Below are positions 1 through 6,443 of a stretch of 11,834 bases of DNA, piece by piece. Origin of the DNA: Flavobacteriales bacterium (lineage in GTDB: Bacteria > Bacteroidota > Bacteroidia > Flavobacteriales > BACL11); NCBI GenBank assembly GCA_002730985.1, contig PCBP01000022.1, forward strand, positions 1 through 11,834. The letters run 5' to 3'. The position numbers were made by a program, and so were the translations under genes. The number at the start of each line of letters is the position of its first letter. The first letter of the stretch is position 1. The notes beneath the pieces were generated by a model. That model was not told where the DNA came from. It made no database searches and was given only the letters and a program-made list of their open reading frames with translations.

Positions 1-1
1 G

Positions 2-991
2 ATTGAGCTTTTGGAAATTGCAAAATGGGCTCCAACTGTACACAACCTTCAACCGCAAAAATTGAAAATTATATCAAAGACAGAAGCTCATCTTTTTTAT
101 AATCCAAAAAGATTACTTCCAATAGGAGATCCGCAATCTGTTTTTGCAACAGTTGCCATGGGTATATTTATTGAATATCTTTCAATAGCTGCAGGTCATT
201 TTGGATATGAAGTAAATCTAATTGAAACTTTTGAGGACATATCAATTAATCAATCAGAGGACAAGCTTTTTGGAAGGCTTAAATTATCAAAAAGAACTAA
301 AAAAGAACCACTTGATAGAAGCCTTATAACTAAAAGAAGGACATCAAGAAGGAAATATAATGGCAAACCGGTGTCTAATCACTTGCTTAAATCACTAGAA
401 AATGAAAATGCTAAGTTTAATAATGAGTTCTTTCATACTTCAGAAAAAAAATCTATTGACCTAATTAAAAAAATCAATCAAGAAGCTTTATTTGATGATC
501 TGGACAACACCCCAATTAGAAAAGAACTAGACAATCTATTTAGATATAATAAAAAGAATGCTGAATCAAAAAAAGATGGATTGTGGGCAAAATGTATGGG
601 CTTTAGTGGTATGCTTTTAAAATCTGTTTTTCAGAATCATGAGAAATGGACAAAAGGAATAAATAAAATTTTATTAAAAGAGACCTATATGTCTTCATTC
701 CAAGGAACTTCTACTGTTGGATGGTTTGGAGGAAATTTTAAAAATACAATCGATTATTTAAATTGTGGGAAAATGATGGCAAGATGCTGGCTGTTAATAA
801 CAAAAGAAGGAGCATTTATACAGCCATTTGGATCTTTAGTTACTAATGAAAAAGCAAATAAGAAAATTAACTCTGTATTTACACAGCCAACTGGAGAAAA
901 AGAGATATGGATGATATTTAGGCTAGGATATAGCAAAGAACCAGCAAAAAGTTTCCGATTGGCAACACAAGACTATTTAATTAATTCTTAA
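2..991 (+). CDS. Acg-like nitroreductase family protein, 5'-truncated by window edge
   Basis: The frame is open to the first base, so the true start lies upstream; the TTG at 11 is internal and unlikely to be the start. 329 residues are visible. Near the visible N-terminus is APTVHNLQP (residues 10-18), which matches the FMN-phosphate-binding signature of nitroreductases and most resembles the APSVHNTQP form of the mycobacterial Acg (Rv2032/Rv3131) group. The C-terminus has QPFGSLV followed about 30 residues later by MIFRLGY, another family hallmark. Acg-type proteins are about 330 residues with this motif some 30 residues in, so probably only 15-30 residues are missing. The alternative is that this is the C-terminal half of a ThiF-nitroreductase fusion (Rv1355c type). 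The family usually binds FMN and reduces or sequesters flavin, but the substrate is unknown. It lies 4 nt upstream of a PaaK-like ligase gene, so the two are probably co-transcribed. Family is fairly sure, function is not. Confidence 0.75.
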   Translation: MELLEIAKWAPTVHNLQPQKLKIISKTEAHLFYNPKRLLPIGDPQSVFATVAMGIFIEYLSIAAGHFGYEVNLIETFEDISINQSEDKLFGRLKLSKRTKKEPLDRSLITKRRTSRRKYNGKPVSNHLLKSLENENAKFNNEFFHTSEKKSIDLIKKINQEALFDDLDNTPIRKELDNLFRYNKKNAESKKDGLWAKCMGFSGMLLKSVFQNHEKWTKGINKILLKETYMSSFQGTSTVGWFGGNFKNTIDYLNCGKMMARCWLLITKEGAFIQPFGSLVTNEKANKKINSVFTQPTGEKEIWMIFRLGYSKEPAKSFRLATQDYLINS

Positions 992-995
992 CATT

Positions 996-2495
996 ATGAG
1001 ACATTATATTATTCTTCTTTATGCATTTTTACTTGAAAGATTACGGAAATTATTAACCATGAATAATACTTCAATTCAATTTATCTTCATGCCAGGATTT
1101 AATAAATTAAGACATTTTAATGCAAAAGCTAGAGCTTACAATCAATTTATAAAAGCAAAAAATAGTGTTCCTGCTTATCAAAAATTTATCAAATCACAAA
1201 ATTTTATAAAACCCACTTTCACGGGAATTACACCCAACATATTTGAGATTCCAATAATTGATAAAGAGAATTATATTAAACTACACTCTCTTGAAAGTCG
1301 CTGTTTCAATGGGGAAATCCCAAAATCTGGAGTTGTAATTGATGAATCCTCAGGAAGTAGCGGCATGCCAACTAACTGGGTAAGAGGCAGTGAAGAAAGA
1401 AGGGTGAATACGAAATTTATTAGATTCGGAATGAAAAAACTTTTTGGTGAAGAACCAATGTTTATTATTAATTCTTTTGCATTAGGAGCATGGGCCACTG
1501 GAATAAATATTACGATGAGCTGCTTAACTTTTGCGAAAGTTAAATCATTAGGCCCTGATTTAGAAAAAATAGAAAATACGATTCAACAGTTTGGCAAGAG
1601 CCATCAATATATTATAATGGGCTACCCTCCATTTCTTAAATATCTCGTTGATCAAACGACGTTTAAACTTTCCGAATACAATATATCATTTATATTTGGT
1701 GGAGAATCTATGTCAGAAGGCATGAGAGATTATCTTTTAAAGAAAGGGATTAAGAAAGTATATAGCTCATATGGAGCCTCAGATCTTGAGTTAAATATTT
1801 CTTCCGAAAATGATTTTACAATTAGTTTAAGAAAAACATTGAGAGACAATAAAGAGCTGCAAGAAAAAATATTAAAATTCACTGGGGCTCTACCAATGAT
1901 ATTTCAATATAACCCTGCTGATTTCTTAATAGAGGAATCTAAAGAAGGAGAAATTATTACAACACTGTGTCGAGAAGATTATATCGCTCCTAAAATACGC
2001 TACAATATACATGATAAAGGACACATATTGCAATATAATGAATTATTACAAATTCTAAAAAATCTAAATCTAGAAGATCAAGTTGTGAAATCAAAAACTG
2101 ATTTGCCAATTCTATTTCATTACGGAAGAGCAGATATGACGGTGTCATTCTTTGGCTCCAACATAAGCCCAACAGATGTTCAAGAAGTAATTTACTCCAT
2201 CCCAAGATTATCTGAAATTTCAAACTCTTTTGCTCTTAAAACAAATGAGAATAAAGATGGGGACAAGGAACTTATTATATCTATAGAGCTATTAAAGAGT
2301 ATGCAAATGGAAAACCTAAATACAGATGATTTTAGAGCAGAATTCTTTAAACATCTGGAAGAAGTAAATCAAGATTTTAAGAAAGCAAATGAAATGGCAA
2401 ATGATGAAAATAGAACAAAACTAATTTTCTTTGAATATAATACTGGTTCATTTGCGGCTAATGATATACGAATAAAAGCAAAATATCTTAATTAA
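996..2495 (+). CDS. PaaK/CapK-like AMP-forming adenylate ligase
   Basis: 499 residues with the ANL-superfamily layout. The P-loop-like ESSGSSGMP (residues 117-125) corresponds to SSGTTGxP of phenylacetate-CoA ligases. FGGESMS at 234-240 and SSYGASDLE at 257-265 correspond to the A4/A5 region, and YNIHDKG at 336-342 to the A7 aspartate. The hinge GRADM (377-381) with FFGSNISPTDVQEVI behind it matches the PaaK GRxDD-GxNVxPxxxE segment. The family activates a carboxylate with ATP and transfers it to CoA or another acceptor. The P-loop lysine is replaced (PTNW), and I cannot name the substrate. The first 21 residues are hydrophobic/basic, and ATG 1059 (M22) is an alternative start; ATG 996 was kept because it begins 4 nt after the upstream stop. 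A hairpin terminator follows 22 bp after the stop. Probably cytoplasmic, acting with the upstream nitroreductase. Confidence 0.72.
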   Translation: MRHYIILLYAFLLERLRKLLTMNNTSIQFIFMPGFNKLRHFNAKARAYNQFIKAKNSVPAYQKFIKSQNFIKPTFTGITPNIFEIPIIDKENYIKLHSLESRCFNGEIPKSGVVIDESSGSSGMPTNWVRGSEERRVNTKFIRFGMKKLFGEEPMFIINSFALGAWATGINITMSCLTFAKVKSLGPDLEKIENTIQQFGKSHQYIIMGYPPFLKYLVDQTTFKLSEYNISFIFGGESMSEGMRDYLLKKGIKKVYSSYGASDLELNISSENDFTISLRKTLRDNKELQEKILKFTGALPMIFQYNPADFLIEESKEGEIITTLCREDYIAPKIRYNIHDKGHILQYNELLQILKNLNLEDQVVKSKTDLPILFHYGRADMTVSFFGSNISPTDVQEVIYSIPRLSEISNSFALKTNENKDGDKELIISIELLKSMQMENLNTDDFRAEFFKHLEEVNQDFKKANEMANDENRTKLIFFEYNTGSFAANDIRIKAKYLN

Positions 2496-2516
2496 AATGC
2501 CGATATGAATATATAA

Positions 2517-2550
2517 AATAACCCCACTCATATGAATGGGGTTATTTTTA
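2517..2550. terminator. Bidirectional hairpin terminator between ligase gene and tRNA
   Basis: A perfect 10-bp stem is formed by AATAACCCCA (2517-2526) and TGGGGTTATT (2537-2546) around a 10-nt loop. The plus strand continues with TTTTA, and the minus strand reads out into an AT-rich tail. It lies 22 bp after the plus-strand ligase stop and just 3' of the minus-strand tRNA, so it can end transcription from both sides. Confidence 0.8.
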
Positions 2551-2551
2551 G

Positions 2552-2625
2552 TGGGCCCAGTTGGGCTTGAACCAACGACCCCTTGATTATGAGTCAAGTG
2601 CTCTAACCAGCTGAGCTATGGGCCC
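2552..2625 (-). tRNA. tRNA with CAU anticodon, probably tRNA-Ile2(CAU), otherwise tRNA-Met
   Basis: Read on the minus strand, this 74-nt sequence forms a full cloverleaf. The acceptor stem is GGGCCCA/TGGGCCC with discriminator A, followed by D-arm GCTC...GAGC. The anticodon stem is CTTGA/TCAAG with loop CTCATAA (anticodon at 2591-2589), and the T-arm is GTTGG-TTCAAGC-CCAAC. CCA is not encoded. It has no initiator-Met features. Pairs C4-G69 and C5-G68, the known recognition determinants of the lysidine synthetase TilS in E. coli tRNA-Ile2, are both present, which favours the AUA-reading isoleucine tRNA over elongator methionine. Amino-acid identity is therefore inferred; the tRNA itself is clear. 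Confidence 0.95.
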
Positions 2626-2643
2626 TCCTTAAAAAAGGATATG

Positions 2644-2675
2644 CAAAACTATCAAAATTGTTGTATAATGTGCAA
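2644..2675 (-). promoter_or_regulatory. Bacteroidota-type promoter of the CAU tRNA
   Basis: On the minus strand, TTG at 2675-2673 is followed after 21 nt by TAGTTTTG at 2651-2644. This fits the Bacteroidota consensus TTG(-33)/TAnnTTTG(-7). The predicted start falls roughly 10-15 nt before the tRNA 5' end at 2625. It overlaps the leader region of the divergent HAD phosphatase gene. Confidence 0.55.
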
Positions 2676-2684
2676 CTTTGCAAG

Positions 2685-3317
2685 ATGAAAAACATTAAAG
2701 CAATTATTTTTGATTTAGGAGGTGTTATTCTAAATATTAACTATCAAAATACAATTAATAGCTTTAAGAATCTTGGGATCAAAAATCCAAATCTTTTTTA
2801 TTCTAAAAAATCACAAACTAATCTATTCGATCAAATTGAAATCGGTGAAATAACTGAAATGGAATTCCTTTTAGAGCTGCAGAAAAAAATCCCTAAGGCA
2901 AGTGTCAAAAAAATAAAAAGTGCTTGGAATGCAATGCTTTTAGACTTGCCAGAAAAAAGAATATCTGTTTTGAGAAAACTAATACCAAGCTATTCTATTT
3001 TCCTGCTGAGCAATACCAATGTAATTCATATTTCAGAATTCAAAAAAAAAATAGGCAGTAAGCGGTATGAAGAATTTTACAATCTATTTGATAAAGTCTA
3101 CTATTCATATAAAATAAAGTGCAGAAAACCCCATGCTAAAGCCTTTAAATTTATACTAAATCAAAATGAATTGGCTCCAAATGAAGTCTTGTTTATCGAT
3201 GATTCCCCTCAACATATTGAAGGAGCAAAAAAATTAGGAATTAAAACACATCATTTACAACATAATGAGGAAATCACTACTTTATTTCCTGACATAACTC
3301 TACAAGCACTCCATTAG
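2685..3317 (+). CDS. HAD superfamily subfamily IA hydrolase (YihX-like phosphatase)
   Basis: 210 residues from ATG 2685. A nine-codon longer reading from TTG 2658 was rejected because the family N-terminus begins just before IIFDLGG. HAD motif I is FDLGGV with nucleophile D10; the second acidic position is Gly (DxG rather than DxD), as is common in the YihX-type subgroup. Motif II is LLSNTN (S109), motif III is K148-P149 in CRKPH, and motif IV is FIDDSPQH (D172, D173). Residues 18-90 form the helical cap expected of class IA. Such enzymes are soluble Mg-dependent phosphatases of small phosphorylated metabolites, and the substrate cannot be read from sequence. The gene stands alone between the divergent tRNA and the convergent mce, whose coding end it overlaps by 41 bp. 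Confidence 0.85.
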   Translation: MKNIKAIIFDLGGVILNINYQNTINSFKNLGIKNPNLFYSKKSQTNLFDQIEIGEITEMEFLLELQKKIPKASVKKIKSAWNAMLLDLPEKRISVLRKLIPSYSIFLLSNTNVIHISEFKKKIGSKRYEEFYNLFDKVYYSYKIKCRKPHAKAFKFILNQNELAPNEVLFIDDSPQHIEGAKKLGIKTHHLQHNEEITTLFPDITLQALH

Positions 3318-3678
3318 TGTCCTGAGGATGCAAAAAGCAAATAATCTTATTATCAGCCCCTGCTTTAGGAGATTCATTTAATAAGCGAATCCCTTCTTGT
3401 TTTAATCTTGTCATCTCTTTTTCAATATCTTCAACAGCAAAAGCAACATGATGCATCCCTCCTCCCCTTTTTTCTAAATATTTAAAAATTGGACTCTGTT
3501 CTGTTGTTGCAGCAACTAACTCTATCTTACTATCTCCGATCTCAAAGAAAGAAGTTACTACCCCTTCTGATTTTACTTTCTCCGACTTAAAAGGTGGTTT
3601 TCCAAAAATTTTAGCAAACAATTTATTTGAAGCCTCAATATTTTGAACAGCAATACCTATATGTTCTATCTTCTTCAT
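3277..3678 (-). CDS. mce: methylmalonyl-CoA epimerase
   Basis: 133 residues, the normal length for this single-domain vicinal-oxygen-chelate (glyoxalase fold) enzyme. It interconverts (R)- and (S)-methylmalonyl-CoA between propionyl-CoA carboxylase and methylmalonyl-CoA mutase. Metal ligands are visible: H6 in IEHIGIAV, E53 in KIELV (the position of the second-strand ligand), H76/H77 in GGGMHHVAF and E127 in VLVELCQ. The HPQDTNGVLVEL block near the C-terminus is typical of the family. The start is 2 nt after the porP stop, so it is the last gene of the CHU_C-porP-mce unit although its role is cytoplasmic carbon metabolism. Its last 41 bp are also coding on the other strand for the HAD phosphatase C-terminus. 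Confidence 0.92.
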   Translation of the reverse strand: MKKIEHIGIAVQNIEASNKLFAKIFGKPPFKSEKVKSEGVVTSFFEIGDSKIELVAATTEQSPIFKYLEKRGGGMHHVAFAVEDIEKEMTRLKQEGIRLLNESPKAGADNKIICFLHPQDTNGVLVELCQEIK

Positions 3679-3680
3679 AA

Positions 3681-4604
3681 TTAATACCCCCAGAAGCCAA
3701 TATGCCTCTCTGTGGCCATTGTTCTGAACCTAAAGGTGATGCCTAATTCATGTGTACCATAAGTATACTGCATTATTTCACCTGCAAATGTATGGTCATA
3801 TGAATATGAGATATGCATGTCATTTAATCCAATACCAAATGCAAAAATTGCAGTACCATTTGTTCTGTAGGTTAAGCCAGCCCAGGTATTTTCTAAATAC
3901 AGTATTCTTGCAGTAACATCAGTAATACTACTTTGAAATTGCATTTTTCTTATTAATAAAGAGGGCTCAAATTGCCAGTCATTATTCATAATATTAAATC
4001 TATACGCGCCCATTCCATAATAATTTCTAAACTCTGAATTTCCATAAGGGGAATCAGAAATAGGAGCATTGAAAGAGGACTGAAACATATTTGATACAGA
4101 AAATCCTGCATAAAAATTTCTTCCATATAAATAAACTCCTGATGATGCATCTCCCAAAATTTTATCAAATGATCTAGTTGAAAAAGCTTGATCATAATCA
4201 GGAGGCAAAGCATCAGTATCAAAATCTAAATTATGATACATAACCTTAGCTCCTAAACCAAATGAAAGATTAACTTTTTCATAATCCAATGGAATATGAT
4301 AGGCATAATTTAAATTTAAACTTGCTTGCATATTTGGGACTCCTTTATCAAACATTAAATACCCTCCCATAGCTGAACGATTATTTAAAGCTCCATGATA
4401 ACTTATATTTGACATGAAGGGGGCTCCTTCAAAACCCAACCATTGTTGCCTTGTTTGAATTGACAAAGGGTTATATGTTTTACTACCAGAAACAGCTGGG
4501 TTAATTGCCATATCATTTACATAGTACTGAGTAAATAATGGTTCCTGCTGAGCAAAAACATTAACTCCTAAAAATACACTTATTATATAAAGTAGTTGTT
4601 TCAT
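3681..4604 (-). CDS. PorP/SprF family type IX secretion outer-membrane protein
   Basis: 307 residues. There is an N-terminal signal peptide (MKQLLYIISVFLGVNVFA, residues 1-18), then the family signature QEPLFTQYYVNDMAINPAVSG (Q-x-P-x-FTQY-x-N ... NPAxxG) at about 20-40. The remainder is alternating Gly/aromatic-rich strands of an outer-membrane beta-barrel, ending with LGITFRF and a 12-residue extension rich in charge and aromatics. PorP/SprF proteins help export or surface attachment of specific T9SS substrates carrying type B (CHU_C) domains. The direct upstream gene encodes such a substrate, and its stop overlaps this start as TAATG, implying translational coupling. The substrate-partner link is inferred from this arrangement. 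The exact family member (porP versus sprF) cannot be set, so no symbol is given. Confidence 0.9.
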   Translation of the reverse strand: MKQLLYIISVFLGVNVFAQQEPLFTQYYVNDMAINPAVSGSKTYNPLSIQTRQQWLGFEGAPFMSNISYHGALNNRSAMGGYLMFDKGVPNMQASLNLNYAYHIPLDYEKVNLSFGLGAKVMYHNLDFDTDALPPDYDQAFSTRSFDKILGDASSGVYLYGRNFYAGFSVSNMFQSSFNAPISDSPYGNSEFRNYYGMGAYRFNIMNNDWQFEPSLLIRKMQFQSSITDVTARILYLENTWAGLTYRTNGTAIFAFGIGLNDMHISYSYDHTFAGEIMQYTYGTHELGITFRFRTMATERHIGFWGY

Positions 4605-5683
4605 TACCTTACTATTGTTACCGTTCCTTTAAACACATCATCACCATTTGCTAAATCAATAACATAATAATAAGTTGCTGATGGTAATGGCTGATTATTT
4701 ACATCCTTACCTCCAAAAGCATCATCTTCTGAATTGATATAATTTCTTCTTCTAAAAACTTGTCTGCCGTTTCTATCATAAACTGAAACTACAGCATCAG
4801 GATAAAGATGAATATTCTCAATCTCCCAAAATTCATTCGTGTCATCATCGTTAGGAGAGAATGCCTTGTAAATTGTCAAACAAGTATTTGGATTAGATTT
4901 CACTTCAATACTATCATTTATTACACAACCCATATCATCTATGATTTCTACAGAGTAAACCCCTGGGAATAAACCTCTTATTGATGAAAAAGAATCAATT
5001 ACTAAAACATCGTTTTGTTGCGAAAAGAGATCTCCTCCGATCTTCCAACTAAATAAAAAGGGAGGTGTCCCTTCCTGCACGAAAACTCTTGCCTCTCCAC
5101 TATTATCATCTTTACATATCACCCCTACTGATGACATAAAGGGATTCATCTCATTAACCAATGCTAGCCACAAATGAAGAGTGTCTGTGCAAAAATTCGC
5201 ATCAGTTATAGTTAAAACATATGGAGATGAAGTGATTGGTGGTAAATTAAGTGCATTTCTGGATGTATCTCCATTACTCCAAACAGTAGAGTATGGAGGT
5301 GTTCCTCCCCACAAAGTAGTAAATACATCTACTGAGTCTTGATTATTACACCTTCCGGTTAGGTTAAACTCAGCAGACATCTCAATCGTTTCTTCAATAT
5401 CAATAGAATCTATAAGTGTACATGCTTGGATAGTATTGATAATAGTTAAGTAATAAGTTCCCGCATAAAGGCCAGTCAAAGCAGTAGAAGATGAAGTAAA
5501 TCCATTTGGACCTGTCCAGTCCACTGTAGAATTAGTACTAGCAAGTGTAATGTCAATAGACCCGCTATTAGATCCATAACAATCATTATGAGAATAGTTA
5601 TCTAATATATAATCACACTGACCGAACGCCAAAATACTAGCTAAAACAAAAAATAACCCTATGATTAATCTTCTCATTCTCAT
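4604..5683 (-). CDS. SprB-repeat surface protein with type B T9SS sorting domain (CHU_C)
   Basis: 359 residues from ATG 5683. An in-frame reading extends to 5815 but runs through the tRNA-Cys gene and was rejected; ATG 5677 (M3) is also possible. Residues 1-21 are a signal peptide (RRLIIGLFFVLASILAFG). Three SprB/PKD-like repeats follow at about 30-95, 105-172 and 185-262, each with Cys, Asp-rich turns and a GxYxLTI/GVYSVEI-type final strand (GLYAGTYYLTI, GLFPGVYSVEI). Residues 270-359 are the gliding-motility-associated C-terminal domain: FSPNDDDTNEFWEIENI, VSVYDRNGRQVF, ATYYYVIDL and final FKGTVTIVR. It is predicted to cross the outer membrane by type IX secretion and act outside the cell, perhaps in adhesion. 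It is much shorter than SprB itself (thousands of residues). It is coupled to the following porP/sprF gene. Confidence 0.9.
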   Translation of the reverse strand: MRMRRLIIGLFFVLASILAFGQCDYILDNYSHNDCYGSNSGSIDITLASTNSTVDWTGPNGFTSSSTALTGLYAGTYYLTIINTIQACTLIDSIDIEETIEMSAEFNLTGRCNNQDSVDVFTTLWGGTPPYSTVWSNGDTSRNALNLPPITSSPYVLTITDANFCTDTLHLWLALVNEMNPFMSSVGVICKDDNSGEARVFVQEGTPPFLFSWKIGGDLFSQQNDVLVIDSFSSIRGLFPGVYSVEIIDDMGCVINDSIEVKSNPNTCLTIYKAFSPNDDDTNEFWEIENIHLYPDAVVSVYDRNGRQVFRRRNYINSEDDAFGGKDVNNQPLPSATYYYVIDLANGDDVFKGTVTIVR

Positions 5684-5702
5684 AACTCTTTTTAAAGAGG
5701 GA

Positions 5703-5710
5703 CAAATATA
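5703..5710 (-). promoter_or_regulatory. -7 box of the CHU_C-porP-mce unit
   Basis: TATATTTG on the minus strand matches TAnnTTTG exactly and lies about 20 nt upstream of the chosen ATG at 5683, giving a very short leader. No TTG is found at the usual 17-23 nt spacing (the nearest is 26 nt), so the -33 element is weak. The box also supports ATG 5683 over any start inside the tRNA. Confidence 0.45.
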
Positions 5711-5750
5711 TATAAAAAAAAGCTTGTCATTTCTAACAAACTTTTTCTTG

Positions 5751-5821
5751 AGGTATCGAGCGGATTCGAACCGCTGTAGATGGTGTTGCAGACCACTGCC
5801 TAGCCACTCGGCCACGATACC
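5751..5821 (-). tRNA. tRNA-Cys(GCA)
   Basis: Minus-strand 71-nt cloverleaf. The acceptor stem is GGTATCG/CGATACC with discriminator U, the known cysteine identity base. The anticodon loop CTGCAAC carries GCA (5789-5787), and the T-arm AGCGG-TTCGAAT-CCGCT is perfect. CCA is not encoded. It lies between pth and the CHU_C gene in the same direction. Confidence 0.97.
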
Positions 5822-5832
5822 TTTAAGAGACG

Positions 5833-5840
5833 CAAATTTA
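5833..5840 (-). promoter_or_regulatory. -7 box of tRNA-Cys
   Basis: TAAATTTG on the minus strand is an exact TAnnTTTG, ending 11 nt before the tRNA 5' end at 5821. No clear TTG at -33. The spacing to a structural RNA start is what a dedicated tRNA promoter would show. Confidence 0.5.
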
Positions 5841-5876
5841 ATGTATTTTTAATATACGGGAAAATTAAATATTAAA

Positions 5877-6440
5877 TTATTTTCCATTCAAATCTGACAT
5901 AGTTCGTTCAATCCCAATAGTAGCAAAACCCTTAAGCATTTTAATTGCCATTTCAATTCTATCATTTAAAGTTTGATCCTCTCCTTCAGTAAAACTACTT
6001 AATACATAAGCCGCTTGACCACCCCTATGGAAATCATTTCCAATACCAAAACGCAACCTAGGGTAAACACTATTGCCTAGAAATTTTTGAATATCACTTA
6101 GGCCATTATGTCCACCATCAGATCCTTTTTTACGCAAACGCAGGACTCCAAATGGCAATGAAATGTCATCCGTAATGACTAGTAAATTCTCTTGGGCTAC
6201 TCCTTTTTTTTGCATCCAATATCTAACAGCCTTACCGCTTAAATTCATAAAAGTTCTTGGCTTTACTAAAATAAGTTTACGCCCTTTAAAGATGATTTCA
6301 CAAATATCAGCATATCTATCGCTAGAAAAAGAAATATTCGATAGGCTAGCGAGTTGATCTAACACTTTAAATCCTATATTATGCCTTGTATTCTCATACT
6401 CAGCACCAGGGTTACCTAATCCTATGATTAAGTACTTCAT
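5877..6440 (-). CDS. pth: peptidyl-tRNA hydrolase
   Basis: 187 residues, standard for bacterial Pth. It cleaves the ester bond of peptidyl-tRNAs that drop off ribosomes, recycling tRNA. The N-terminal signature is MKYLIIGLGNPGAEYENTRHNIG, with N10 and catalytic H20. The other active-site residues are N66 in TFMNLSGK, D91 in VITDDISLPFG and N112 in GGHNGL, matching E. coli N10, H20, N68, D93 and N114. Nothing is truncated. The start is 3 nt downstream of the rplY stop, so it is the third gene of prs-rplY-pth, a grouping common in Bacteroidota. Cytoplasmic. Confidence 0.97.
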   Translation of the reverse strand: MKYLIIGLGNPGAEYENTRHNIGFKVLDQLASLSNISFSSDRYADICEIIFKGRKLILVKPRTFMNLSGKAVRYWMQKKGVAQENLLVITDDISLPFGVLRLRKKGSDGGHNGLSDIQKFLGNSVYPRLRFGIGNDFHRGGQAAYVLSSFTEGEDQTLNDRIEMAIKMLKGFATIGIERTMSDLNGK

Positions 6441-6443
6441 AAT

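Noticed and set aside
2664..2680. TATAAT and CAACTTTG near the HAD gene start as its promoter
   Set aside because: CAACTTTG lacks the first T of the -7 box, has no TTG at a proper distance, and lies too close to the ATG. The overlapping minus-strand promoter fits better.
2658..2684. TTG start adding nine codons to the HAD phosphatase
   Set aside because: ATG 2685 gives the normal family N-terminus (MKNIKAIIFDLGG), and the extension overlaps the tRNA promoter region.
5684..5815. A 44-codon N-terminal extension of the CHU_C protein starting inside tRNA-Cys
   Set aside because: It would translate the tRNA-Cys gene, places charged residues before a perfectly good signal peptide, and lies upstream of the likely promoter box at 5703-5710.
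5836..5869. ATTTAAT/ATTAAAT inverted repeat between pth and tRNA-Cys as a terminator
   Set aside because: All-AT 7-bp arms with a long loop are expected by chance in this composition, and no T-run follows.
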